Source of the DNA: Isoetes taiwanensis
Taxonomy: Eukaryota; Streptophyta; Lycopodiopsida; Isoetales; Isoetaceae
Assembly (NCBI GenBank): GCA_021234155.1
Contig: JAJEKV010000110.1
Span: forward strand, 2,572,338 to 2,636,337
DNA: 64,000 nt
Reading direction: 5' to 3'
Shown: positions 12,503 through 22,404 of the stretch, in pieces
How positions within the stretch are numbered: position 1 is the stretch's first letter
Layout of the letters: each line of letters opens with the position of its first letter
The notes under the pieces: generated by a model
The model's database searches: none
Told to the model about the DNA's origin: nothing
What the model saw: the letters and a program-made list of their open reading frames with translations, nothing else
Made by a program: the position numbers and the translations under genes

Positions 12503-12751
12503 TTAGTAAGGCTCTCCTTTGATATGACTGGCTAAGTGCATATCTTTCTTCATTAGAGTTACTCCCTTGGCGTGTACTGTGCAGGCTGTTGAGTCTTCAA
12601 ATTGTTGGACCAGCTTCTGCTCTGCTGCTTCTTGACCCTTGGCCTCCCGCTCTCGTTCTGCCCTCTCCTCTTCTTGTTTCCTTCGGCCTCCTTGGCCTCT
12701 GGCTCTTTCGCCTTGTCGAGGAAGTCGAGCGGTCTGTTTGGTGCGCGTCAT
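12503..12751 (-). CDS. Small ORF with a histone-H3-tail-like N-terminus and a charged coiled-coil-like tail
   Basis: From the ATG at 12751 the frame runs 82 codons to a stop at 12503. The product starts MTRTKQTARLPRQGERARG. Residues 2-9 differ from the mature histone H3 tail (ARTKQTAR) only at the first position. Met removal ahead of Thr would be expected and would expose TRTKQTAR. A basic Gly/Arg patch follows, then a long Glu/Arg/Lys/Gln stretch (about residues 24-48) typical of a helix or coiled coil. The frame is open upstream to 12832, so an earlier start is possible. The ORF lies 1.3 kb downstream of the PBS, where gag would begin. Function is unknown. The mimicry could be chance, but it coincides with an in-frame ATG. 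Confidence 0.5.
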   Translation of the reverse strand: MTRTKQTARLPRQGERARGQGGRRKQEEERAEREREAKGQEAAEQKLVQQFEDSTACTVHAKGVTLMKKDMHLASHIKGEPY

Positions 12752-12895
12752 GTCGATCGGAGTCTTGGTGTCTATCGAGATGCTGTCTCTATCTAGCTTA
12801 AGGGTCTTGGTTCTAAGTCTAAGGCTTGGCAATTAATATTATCCAACATTATTAAAGCTTAAATCTAATTAAGAATTATAATTCAAATACAAACG

Positions 12896-12985
12896 ATGCC
12901 TGCCCTCAGTGGTTGGCACGGGGGGGTTTGGGGGGGTTCAACCCTGTGGGTGGGAGGTTCAATTCCCGCTACTTTGGGAATTCTT
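12896..12985 (+). repeat. tRNA-like (SINE-head) sequence
   Basis: The segment contains CAGTGGTTGGCACGGGG, which resembles a pol III A box. About 50 bases later comes GGTTCAATTCCCGC, which closely resembles a B box. It cannot fold as a normal tRNA because of two runs of G. It reads as the 5' head of a tRNA-derived SINE or a tRNA pseudogene sitting inside the retroelement. Confidence 0.4.
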
Positions 12986-13096
12986 TTAAGATGAGGTTGA
13001 AATAGACTAATCTAGCTAATTCCTAGGCTGAAATTCGAATTACCAAGTTACTTTTCTAAAAATTTTTTGACTTTTTAAAAAATTTTTGACTTTTTA

Positions 13097-13430
13097 AACT
13101 GTTTTCTTGTCAACGTTGCGCCCAACTGTTTTCTTGTCAACGTTGCGCCCAGACAAGTTTTGAGATGTTCAGAATCCGTCCTGTCGCCCAGACAGGTTTT
13201 GAGATGTTCAGAATCCGTCCTGGCGCGACGTGTGAGACCATCCTATTTGGCTCACTAATTTTTGACTTTAACTGTTACTAATTCACTTTAACTGTTACTA
13301 ATTCACTTTAACTGTCCTGGCGCGACGTGTGAGACCATCCTATTTGGCTCACTAATTTTTTACTTTAACTGTTACTAATTCCCTTTAACTGTTACTAATT
13401 CACTTTAACTGTTACTAGCTTAGCATATAC
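13097..13430. repeat. Cascade of short local duplications
   Basis: Successive imperfect duplications: CTGTTTTCTTGTCAACGTTG twice, a ~35-base block starting CAGACA.GTTTTGAGATGTTC twice, then a ~100-base block starting TGGCGCGACGTGTGAGACC twice, with ACTTTAACTGTTACTAATTC repeated several more times. It shares words with the stem-loops at 12082 and 12295. Confidence 0.8.
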
Positions 13431-14092
13431 TACAAAAATGAGAAAAAAATTTCCCATTCTTCGAGGTTTGAGAATCCTATCAAGTTAGTACTACTGGGAG
13501 CATGGTCAGTGCTTTGCCATTAGAGGAAATTTGAGATCTCATTTCATCCCCATAAGAATCCTCCAATGGAATGGCTACCCTCTATTAACTGCAATTAATG
13601 CAGCACCAACAACTTCATTGTTGTTGTTTTTCCCCCATAACTTTTGATCCACTTGTCAAAACGTTGCGGCGTTTGTTGCATTAGATGCGGAATGAAAAGA
13701 TCTTTCCAATGATATATGGTTATGATATATTTCAATATGGTCATTTGCATTAACATTAAAAAAATATGATTTTTTGCTTATTTCTTATATATTTATATCG
13801 TAAAAGATGTATGAATGGGTTATCACTAGATAGATCTTGTGAAGACGAACCCATTGCTACAAAAAGTTTTTGAATCGGAGTTCTGGATCAAAAGTTATAA
13901 AGAAAAAATGATACTACAGAAGTTAGTTGCAACTGCATTAATTACAGGCTGCCACATAATACTGGAATGAGATATACTGGAGCTCTTCTCTTATTGGACA
14001 GTTTAAAAAGCTGACATGGCATTTTAAGCATCCCTTAATGGGACAAAACATGATCTCATTTTTCCTCTAATGTCTTGGTCTCCAAGAACATT

Positions 14093-14104
14093 GCTCTGAT
14101 ACCA
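14093..14104 (-). other. Primer binding site (initiator tRNA-Met)
   Basis: The minus strand reads TGGTATCAGAGC one base after the LTR end ...GTCACA. This is the standard plant LTR-retrotransposon PBS complementary to the 3' end of initiator tRNA-Met. It fixes the element's orientation and the 5' LTR boundary. Confidence 0.92.
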
Positions 14105-14105
14105 C

Positions 14106-15811
14106 TGTGACGTCCCCTCCTCGTATACGGTGCACCCACCGTATACAAACAGGAGTTCATCCCCCATACCAGCTCCATACTGATACAGGGCCCTCCACAA
14201 TCACTGCACCCGTAACGAGTCCCAGTGGGAAGAGTGAAGGGGTCATTTTACCCCGTCTCCCTCAGGGCCTACCTAGCTGCGGAAGCGTAAACATACATGA
14301 TCAGCATCATACATAAGGATCCTACCCAAGGCTCAGACTCGAAGGGGATGACTGACGGCTTGGGTCTCCAGAGTTCATTGCAGACAGAATTCATGGCAAT
14401 GGATTTGGCTGGCATAAGAACATGGCTTAGGGTTGTCCACTCCATCCGGGCCCCTCCCCGCGGCACACTTTGCGAGTAGGTCAAGAGTGTCTGGGACCTC
14501 GATCAGAGCCCACGGATGCATAGCCAAAGGGGCTATTCCCCGGTTTCATCTTCCCGGTTCCGATGGGGCGTGAAGGGATCACTCCTCCAGAGATCTACAT
14601 GCTGACTCAAGGTGACTAGAGGGCCACTGCCCGTATTCGACTGAACCCACTGGAAAGTGTACACCACTTCACGGGTGTCGAGTCCATGCCTCACCCGCAC
14701 TCAGTGGTGAGCCATCAGACCTAGTCACAATGATCCCCGGTAGGCCTTACACACCAGAGGGATCGTTCAAGAGTGAACATGAACCTCCTTCTTAGCCGGC
14801 CTGGCCCCTTCACCCACAACCCCGGTGTGGTTCTTGTACACAGTCAATCTATAGTGTGCTAGAGAGGCTAATCTAGGAGCATCTACTACCAAGCTTTAGG
14901 TCTCTACCCCCCTTCCCAATACAAGGAGTTCATAGAGATACATCATCCATATACATCACAGAAGAACTAAAGAACAAGATCTAATCTATATCATAGAGTT
15001 AGGTTCTTTAGTTAGAGTCTGCTATCTAGAGATCCGAGGGTTTATGGGCAATTTAATAGGCTAAACCCCATTGATTCAATGACTAGAAGATGGTTTAAGC
15101 TATTAAATTGACTAAATACCTAATCCTTGGCTTGCTTCTCCTGCCTCGAACTTCGACCATCATCCCGCTGAAATGCTCGAATCAAGGGAAACTAATGATG
15201 CAGTTCTCTCGACAGAGTTCTGGGAGGCGGTTTTGGCTCTTGAGGCGCCAAAAAAGCAGAGCTCTAAAACCCTAGAAACGAAAAATGGGCAAGTTAGGGT
15301 TCTCCTACTTAAATAGACAAGGGGTGGCTAGGGTTTCCAATTATCCCCTTTTGGCATGTGGGATAATTGGGAATGGGCCCACTTGCCTTTAATGGCTAGG
15401 TGGCAAAATGTGCCCACATGGAAATGTGTGCCCACATTAATGTGTACATTGGAAAATGTGCACATTAATTGCACACTTGGGTATGGCCCACTTGGCATCA
15501 AGTGGCCACATGGAAATGTGTGCCCACATTAATGTGTACATTGGAAAATGTGCACATTAATTGCACACTTGGGTATGGCCCACTTGGCATCAAGTGGCCA
15601 CATGGAAATGTGTGCCCACATTAATGTGTACATTGGAAAATGTGCACATTAATACTAATGCACATTCTTAGCAAGTTGCCCCCTAGGGGTTACCCACTTG
15701 GCTACACGTCGGCCGCATTAACGCCGGGTCGATTTGGTGGGCGGTAATTGAAGCGTGGAGGCGATGCGATATACGCCCCGGGACCATCTATATCGCGGCT
15801 GGAACGCCACA
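14106..15811 (-). repeat. 5' LTR of the nested element
   Basis: About 1,706 bp matching 3455-5202. The start (minus strand TGTGGCGTTCC) is at 15811 and the end TCACA at 14106. It includes the same 92-bp tandem array. Scattered indels against the 3' LTR fall mostly at CAG/CTG. Any promoter and polyadenylation signal should lie here, but I could not pinpoint a TATA box with confidence. Confidence 0.9.
15416..15655. repeat. 92-bp tandem repeat inside the 5' LTR
   Basis: Three units beginning ACATGGAAATGTGTGCCC at 15416, 15508 and 15600, equivalent to the array at 4809-5045. Confidence 0.9.
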
Positions 15812-15818
15812 ATCGGGT

Positions 15819-16760
15819 CATGGGTGGGATATCTCTGTTCTGCATCATTCATTTTCTTAGAATCATTAGCTATGACCCGTCCTTCTTGCATCAAGACAGC
15901 TCCAGTTGCTATCTTACTGTCATCGGTTGCAACGACCTTGTCCTTTTGAGGATCGGGTAATGTGAGGACTGGTGCTGAGGTTAAGGCGTCCTTCAACTGT
16001 TCGAAGCCTGCCTAAATCTTGTTTTTCCAATGGGCTCCCCAGTCTTTGACCTTCTCATGCTTTGTGAGGTCAGTGAGGGGTGCTGCAATCTTGGCAAAGT
16101 CCTTAACAAATTTGCGATGATATCCTGCCAAATCCAGGAAACTCCCAAATTCGGAAACATTTGTAGGAGCTGGCCAATCTTTGACTGCCTCAATTTTTGT
16201 TGGGTTGGTAGCAATACCATCAGCAGAAACAATATGATCCAAGTACTCGACTCTGATGGTCGCAAAATTGCATTTGGAGAACATGGCAAATAGTTGGTGG
16301 CGCCGCAACTTCTGGAGAGCCAACCAAAGATGGCATTCATGGTCCTCCAGAGTTTTACTATAGATAAGAATGTCATCAAAGAAAATAACGACAAAATCGT
16401 CTAAATAATCTCGAAAAACATCATTCATGAGACGCATGAAAGTTGCTGGGGCATTTGTGAGTCCGAAAGGCATAACTGTGAATTTATAATGCCCATAGCG
16501 AGTTCGAAAAGCGGACTTATGAATATCCTCCTCCTTAATTCTTATCTGATAATAGCCAGATCGAAGATCTATCTTGGAAAAATACTTAGCTCCTTGCAGC
16601 TGATCCATAAAGTCATCGGCCCGTGCTAATACATACCGGTTCTTGATAGTATCCTTATTTAACTGGCGGTAACCAATACACATGTACAAAGTACCATCCT
16701 TCTTCTTAACAAATAAGATGGGAGCTCCAAAAGGCAAAACACCTGGTTTCAAGGATCCCG
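15819..16760 (-). pseudogene. Ty3/gypsy pol fragment: reverse transcriptase and RNase H N-part
   Basis: On the minus strand the frame starts within RT block 1 ([15 protein letters not shown]). It continues through [28 protein letters not shown] and [13 protein letters not shown]. The catalytic block is [10 protein letters not shown] (usual form FLDDILIYS), followed by thumb-region motifs ([15 protein letters not shown]). A stop at about 16012-16014 falls at a CAG-like position (TAG for Gln) between the connection and RNase H. RNase H then reads VATDDSKIATGAVL and stops at RYPTHD, where the nested element inserted. The RT N-terminus, protease and gag are absent. In structure it is a typical plant gypsy element. 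Confidence 0.93.
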
Positions 16761-17266
16761 AAGGTAGAAATTCCGTCCTCCGGAATCTCCACATGAAATC
16801 CCCTCTTCCGAAATCCCACAGTTAACTACACAGTTAATGCCCTACTGCGCAGTTTTGGCTGATTTTTTTGCCAGATGCAAGCGAGCCCATCGATGTGGCG
16901 CCCGCCCTGCTTTCTCCTTCATTACTAGTTGCTTCTCTTGCCAGCTGATTCCAACCGAAGGAGAAAATCCCACACTAAGCTTACTCTGATTTTCTCTATA
17001 AGGGCCAAGAATTTTGCGAAGTTATTGCACAGAAAAGTATCTTGCACTGTGTTTGCCCCTTCGGGCAACCCAAAAATTAACACTTAGAAACCTTTGAATG
17101 ACTTTGAAAGAGAAAAGTAATAATGTTTTTTTAAATGATCCCACTTCTCTCGTACCTTCCATTTAGAAGTTGCTTCAAACGATTGTAATGCCATGTTGGA
17201 GTATCAAAGCTTCGAAATAACAAGTCCCATGCTTAGCTGTTTGGCTGAACACAGACCACAGATAGG
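16761..17266. other. Junction and probable LINE 5' region
   Basis: Non-coding sequence between the truncated gypsy RT and the first LINE open frame. It likely contains the 5' UTR of the LINE, but I could not identify the exact start or its target-site duplication. Confidence 0.4.
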
Positions 17267-17449
17267 ATGTCTTCTTCTAAGAAAGGGACCGATGAGTTCA
17301 TCGATGGGTCCACTGATACCATGCAGGAGCTGATTCGGCTGATCCTCCATCTCGAAAATGAATTGAAGGCCGCCAGAGACGAAATTAGATTAACAAGGGA
17401 GGAAGTTAAGGCAGCTAGGAAGAAATCGTATCATAAAATACCATGTTGA
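17267..17449 (+). pseudogene. LINE ORF1 N-terminal coiled-coil segment
   Basis: A 60-codon frame beginning MSSSKKGTDEFIDG and passing into a heptad-like Leu/Glu/Lys/Arg stretch (about residues 19-53). This is typical of the trimerising coiled coil at the start of LINE ORF1 proteins. It is cut by a stop at 17449. Similar coding continues in other frames toward the next segment (17682). Confidence 0.55.
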
Positions 17450-17681
17450 AGAACTCCAAGACGCAATAGCAAAACTAGATGACGAGGGATGAGTGAATAA
17501 AGAGGACGGATATGGGCAGGCAATTGCAAATTCTGAGCAATATATTTCTAATATTACTTCAGACATTGAAGCAAATGTTTCTGATTTCTTTAAACAAACG
17601 AACGTTGAACAATGGATTGCTAAAATTACATTAGATGTTGAAATAAAGGTTTCTGATCTCTTTGCTTAGGAACAACAAAGA

Positions 17682-18080
17682 TTGTCAGAACATGAAGATC
17701 GTGTAGCAAGAGAAAAAAATGTAGAGGTGGCTGGGCTTTCAGAGAATGAGACAGAAAATACCAAAGAGGTAATGGACTATTTTTTCCGAGAAACTATGCA
17801 TTTGATAGATCCCGGCTTTATTGCATATAGACGCATTGGCAAGAGGATTACGGGGAGAAACATACCAGTATTGCTCAAATTTGCTACTATGGATGCAAAA
17901 ATTAGAGTGATGCAGCATAGAGGCAACCTGACAGGTTATAAGATATGGTTAAATGATGATTTGACAGTGCAACAACAATCCGAAAAGAAACTAATGTTGG
18001 AGGAAGTAAAGAAATTGAAAGCAGATGGAAAACATGCTTATATAATGAATAACAAAGTGATTGTCCGTAGTAGAAAATAG
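17682..18080 (+). CDS. LINE ORF1 C-terminal (RRM/CTD-like) domain
   Basis: A 132-codon uninterrupted frame. It has the pattern seen in many LINE ORF1 proteins. It opens with a charged helix and REKNVEVAGLSENE (equivalent to R.NNI.I.GLPE). Next come YRRIGKR and PVLLKFATMDAKIRVMQ (RRM strand/helix). The end is IWLNDDLTVQQQ...LMLEEVKKLKADGK, the CTD signature. The protein would bind LINE RNA as a nucleic-acid chaperone. The upstream part of ORF1 is separated by stops (TAG at about 17669), so a full ORF1 is not intact. ORF2 begins just after, at about 18080. Confidence 0.7.
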   Translation: MSEHEDRVAREKNVEVAGLSENETENTKEVMDYFFRETMHLIDPGFIAYRRIGKRITGRNIPVLLKFATMDAKIRVMQHRGNLTGYKIWLNDDLTVQQQSEKKLMLEEVKKLKADGKHAYIMNNKVIVRSRK

Positions 18081-21000
18081 GAAGGCGAGGCCCTCAAGGT
18101 ACCTTCTTGGAACATTCATGGTTTAGATGAGTCTAAAATTTTAGCCAACGGGGATCTATTTCAATCTTATGACTTACTGCTAGTGAAACGTGGAAACATG
18201 AGTCCAATAGACTTTTAGCTATCCCGGGCTTTAGTTTACTTGATTCTGTCTGGAATATGCAAGGTATAAGTAGAAGAGGCTAGGGTGGAATTGCATGCTA
18301 CCTGAAGGATGATATAACCCCGTATGTTGCTGTTGTAAGTAAAAATAATTATAATCAAATTATCTGGATAAAAGTTGCTAGTTTTGGCTTTGTTTGCTAT
18401 GTAGCATGTGTATATTTTGCACCTCTAGATCTGCATCCAGCACCAATTTGCTCAATAGATGGACTAAATGCAGATGATCCTTTGATACACTTGTCATATG
18501 ACATTGCACATTTGAAAGAACTTGGGCATGTATTCATTACAGGAGGCCTTAATGGTCGCATAGGCAGTAAACAGGCATCACTTTTTTCTGGAGAAGGAAA
18601 TGTTTTATGGCTCTCTGAAAACAGAGGATAGTGTATCCATTTCCGTAATTCAGCCAATATGATATCAAATAACATAGGCAAGAACATAATCTCTATGTGT
18701 GAATCTTTTAATATGGTGCCATACAATGGCATTGCGCAATTTCTAGGATCTCATGCTTATACTTGTCACCCGCCCAATGGCAGCAGTGTTATGGATTATT
18801 TGCTAGGAGAGCCTGAGGATATTGACACTATTTCAAATTTTCAAGTTTTAGCATGAAATCCTGATTCAGACTATGCCCCTCTTGGATTTACTTTAAAAGT
18901 TATAACACATAAGAAGCCATTAGAAGTACCATCGCCCAAATTGAAGCATGCTTATGAAAGGGCTCTAGTTTATAAGCAATTGCTTGAAGAAAAATTATGC
19001 ATTGTATGCTGACATGGCATATTGGAAGAAAAAAATGAGGTTTTGACTAATTTATTTATGCAATCAGCTGTGATTTTATTAAGGAAAAAAAGCATAATTG
19101 GGCAAGAAGCAAATGGTTTGATGCATGTTTCATTGCTAAAACGTTTGCCAAATTAGGGGACCCTACTATGGTCAAGCAATACAAGAGACTGATTAAACAT
19201 AATAAAAGAGACTGGTATAGGAGGCATCAAGAAAATATGATGTACGTTGAAAAAATTGATCCCAAAATATTTTGGTAGTGCTCTAAAAATATGGGGACAA
19301 TAGGTGACATCTCAAGAACTGAGCTGCTAGATTGGGTGAAGGAACTTTATAGTACTTTCCAAGTAGAACAAATGATTATTTGAAGGTGAGGCCAAAGAAA
19401 TATTCACTGTGGCAGATGTAAAAAATGCTCTTAAGAGAATGAATAATGGGAAATACTATTCTAATGGGCTCTCAATTGAACTATCTAAGTGAGGAGAAGA
19501 TAAAATCCATGTACTGCTGACTGATCTATACAATGAATGCCTATTAATTGGGCAATTTTTCAGATGAATGGTGTATCAATATGACTATTCCTAATCATAA
19601 ATCGTGAAGCAAGATCAAAGTGAGAAATTATCAAACAATCCTGGTAAACAATGTTTTTGCTAAAATTTGTGCATCAATGCTGGAACATAAAATCTCCTCT
19701 GATCAACATGATAGTAGAGATGTTGGGCAGGCAGGTTTCCGAAGTAGCCATTCGACACTAGATCACTTAGCAACTTTATAGGTGATGACAGAGGGGGTAA
19801 AAGGGGCTGGAAGCAAAAGGTATATTTCTTTTATAGATTTAACGAAGGCATTAACAAGGTCAATAGAGAAGATCTTGCTTCAAGGCTGAATGATTTGAAT
19901 GTTCCAGAGGATCTGAAAAATGTCGTAGCTTGTTTGTATAACTAGGTATTAGTAGAACTCTCATTTCCATTTGTTGAATCAGAAAAATTGCTAATACAAT
20001 TGGTGTAAAGCAGGGCTGCCCATGTTCTCGTACACTTTTTGGGTTATTTATTGATGAGCATGAGAGCTGGTTAGCCAAACTTGGTGGTATTGGAGCTAGA
20101 CTTGGAAAATACGTTATTCAGCTACTATTGTTTGCAAATGATATAGTATTAATCTCCAAATCCGCTAGTGGCTTACAACATCATCTGAATGTCCTAGATG
20201 CTTTTTGTGCTGAGAAACAAATGTATATTAATGTACAAAAGTAAAAAATTATGGTATTTGGCGGGCATGATAATACAGTGTTTTCTATCAGAGGAATACT
20301 CGTGTAGAAAGTGAAAGAGTATAGGTATTTTGGTGTTGAAATATTACACAATTACAGGTGGAATGTGGCAGCCCAAAAGAGAGCCTCAGGAGGTCTGCAA
20401 GCTCTATACGGTATGCTTCACTAGTGCAAGATTGATAATTTTGACCACTGGTATTTAAGCCAGTTGCTATTTGGCGTGCAAATGAAGCCGATAATTCTCT
20501 ATGGGAGTCCTATTTGGAGGCCTGACTTGTCAAGGAAGAGCTGGAATGAAATATAAAAATTGCAGAAAAGGTTCTTGCTAAATCCCAAACACCATATGAG
20601 ATGTTATTAGCAGAAGCGGGTATGCTTCCACTAGAGGTGGAGACTCTTTGCAGGACCATAACTTATGATAATAGGGTGCTACACATGGAGCATGATAGAT
20701 TTCCTAAATTAGCTCTAGAGCAGTCTACATCTAAAGGTTGGTATTTCGTTGTTAAACAATGGGCACATAGATGGCTAGGTAATTCAACTTGGCCTACATC
20801 AGTTAAATACTGTAAAGAGGACGTGGATATTTGAGTCAGAAAGAGATGTTAAAAAGCAGTTTTATCTGACCAAGATAAATGATTTACAGGAATATAGAGA
20901 ACAACAATATCTTCTTTCTCATATAGATAGAAGAAATCGAATGCTCATTTCTCAACTAAAGTTGTCTTCGCATTCACTTCATATAGAGACCGGAAAGTGG

Positions 21001-21333
21001 AATGGTACTCCTTGTAATCAGAGGTTTTGTTATGGATGTTTAGAGCTAGAAGTTGAAACAGAAGAGCATGCATTTTTGAGACGTGCTTCATATGCTAATA
21101 TTCCAGATAGATATGGTATGGCCTCTGACGTCCTTGGTCAAAACCTGGTAGCCTTGAGTGAGAGGGATTTCTTTATGCCCAATAACCCGACTGGCTGGAG
21201 AATCTACATCCTCCTTTGGAGGATCTGGAAAGGAAGGAATGCCTTCATATTTAATTATGGAATTATTCCCCCGGAAGGAATCATTAAGCAGGTATTGTAT
21301 GATACCAATTGGATCCTAAGTATTAATGGGTGA
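18081..21333 (+). pseudogene. LINE ORF2 (endonuclease-reverse transcriptase), inactivated
   Basis: The endonuclease starts with VPSWNIHG (about 18100) and continues through IWIKVASFGF. The metal-binding box reads TGGLNGRIG where GD(F/L)N is expected (about 18540). The C-terminal catalytic box reads DSDYAPLG where SDHAPL is expected (about 18865-18885). The RT carries GFRSSHSTLDHLA (about 19737), GVKQGCPCSRTLFGLFID (about 20005) and LLLFANDIVLIS (about 20125-20160), where F/YADD is expected. A Cys/His region (CYGCLELEVETEEHAF) follows at 21025-21080. Several stops and frame changes occur. Asp-to-Gly, His-to-Tyr and Asp-to-Asn changes at the active sites, if real, mean it could not move itself. 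Confidence 0.88.
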
Positions 21334-21711
21334 TCCGGGTTTTGTTGCAGATACTCTATTTTTGATGACTAGGAAGCTCAAATGGAAGAGAAACAGAGCT
21401 AACACAAACAAGGAGTGGATAAAATTCTTTGGAGCTGTCAACACCTCTGAGCATGGAGAAAACAATTGCACTTGTGGTTACTGCTGCGATCAGAATCTGG
21501 ATATCCGAAGGGAGTTGCTGTGCGTTGCCAAAGATGCAAAAGGCAGATACAATATGGCTAAGGCAGATGCCTGCATGTGCATCTACTGCACCTTCCACAC
21601 TGTATTCAAAGGGAAGGCAAGAAAATGCACAAATCAGAACCTCAGATCAGTTCACTAGTTTATTATCGGTCCAAAACTTTTTGAACTCTGTTATCCTATA
21701 ATCAGCACAGA
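21334..21711 (+). pseudogene. Downstream coding-like tail of the LINE, unrecognised
   Basis: Just after ORF2, frames at 21326-21658 and 21429-21701 encode a Cys/Lys-rich stretch (KEWIKFFG.VNTSEHGEN; KARKCTNQ). The equivalent at 50537-50884 is longer in one frame and reads more coherently (GKARKCTNGTSNRFTS). It could be a C-terminal extension of ORF2 or a separate basic protein. I do not recognise the family. Confidence 0.35.
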
Positions 21712-21973
21712 CTAAATCTTCTTCCAGGGTTATACTTCCCTTGAAAAAAGTTATTTTGTATATTTAACTAATACTTTAATATAGATAGCCTTCAATTAAA
21801 AAAAAAAAAGAAATCTTGAGAATCTTGAAGGAATCTTATGGAACTTCGATGGAATCTTGGAGTATTGAAGGGGATTACCTTTAGGAATCTAATCTAAGAG
21901 AAATTCAAAGAATCCAAGGGAACGTGAGTGAGGATCTGGGAGAATTTCTTGAGTGAATGAAGGGGCCGTAAAA

Positions 21974-22014
<41 letters not shown>
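21974..22014. repeat. (TCTG)n microsatellite
   Basis: About ten perfect TCTG units. The corresponding position of copy 2 (51172-51210) instead reads as an ATGC/GTAC-type repeat (see findings). Confidence 0.95.
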
Positions 22015-22404
22015 TTCATTCTTCAACACCAGGCATTTTCCACACTGTTTCGAATTGACACAAAACCCTTTCGCAGTGGCTTGCCGCGTTAGATAAATTT
22101 CTTATAATATATACATACACTTCCAAATTATTTAAGAATCACAATTTCAGTGCTGGCAATTTAACATTTCCTAGAGCTAGGCTAACTTTGTTAATCCGAT
22201 AATGGATTTCTTGCTCGAAGATACAGCTGGCATTTTAAATTCCAACATTTTCTGAATTTAAGGGTTGCTCTTCTTCGCCATCTTTAGGCCGATAAATCTA
22301 CTCCGGCAATACTTTTGCTACCTGTTGTGTTTCTATCCCAGTTCTGTTTCTGCAAGTTCTTTCTTAGTTCTAAAATCTAGTAACAAGAATTCTTCACCGC
22401 AGAT

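Larger units (their letters stand above)
3455..15811 (-). mobile_element. Nested LTR retrotransposon, probably non-autonomous (LARD-like)
   Basis: The element has two long direct repeats (14106-15811 as 5' LTR and 3455-5202 as 3' LTR in minus orientation). Both begin TGTGGCGTTCC and end TCACA, giving TG..CA termini. A 12-base initiator-tRNA-Met primer site follows the 5' LTR after one base, and a purine tract precedes the 3' LTR. It interrupts the RNase H frame of the gypsy element. The flank on the 3' side reads ACCAG (plus 3450-3454). The 5' flank reads ACCCGAT, which I interpret as the same ACCAG with its CAG miscalled, giving a 5-bp target-site duplication. The ~8.9-kb interior shows no RT, integrase, protease or RNase H, so mobilisation in trans is inferred. 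The close LTR similarity implies a fairly recent insertion. Confidence 0.85.
2550..16760 (-). mobile_element. Truncated Ty3/gypsy retrotransposon, split by a nested LTR element
   Basis: On the minus strand, reverse transcriptase and the start of RNase H (16760 to 15819) are separated from the rest of RNase H and integrase (3454 to 2550) by the 12.36-kb element at 3455-15811. The two halves join inside one RNase H reading frame: the left half ends ...RYPTHD and the right half resumes QELLAVVRAL, as in typical gypsy RNase H. Gag, protease, the RT N-terminus, the integrase C-terminus and both LTRs are missing, so this is a dead internal fragment. The upstream break (about 16760) lies near the 5' end of the downstream LINE. 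Confidence 0.93.
17267..21811 (+). mobile_element. Decayed LINE (non-LTR retrotransposon)
   Basis: In order: an ORF1-like region with a charged coiled-coil segment and an RRM-like domain, an APE-type endonuclease, a reverse transcriptase and a C-terminal Cys/His region. It ends with a run of A at about 21797-21811, all on the plus strand. Multiple stops and frameshifts break ORF2, and catalytic residues are substituted. The 3' two-thirds, from about 18221, recur at 47423-51008 as part of the large duplication. Confidence 0.9.

Noticed and set aside
12589-12836. Three overlapping plus-strand frames rich in Leu and Ser
   Set aside because: They are the antisense of the minus-strand Glu/Arg-rich ORF with the H3-like start.
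5203-14105. Hidden gag-pol of the nested LTR element on the plus strand
   Set aside because: PBS and PPT place the sense strand on minus. The plus-strand frames (for example 8073-8996, 9589-9999) show no pol motifs.
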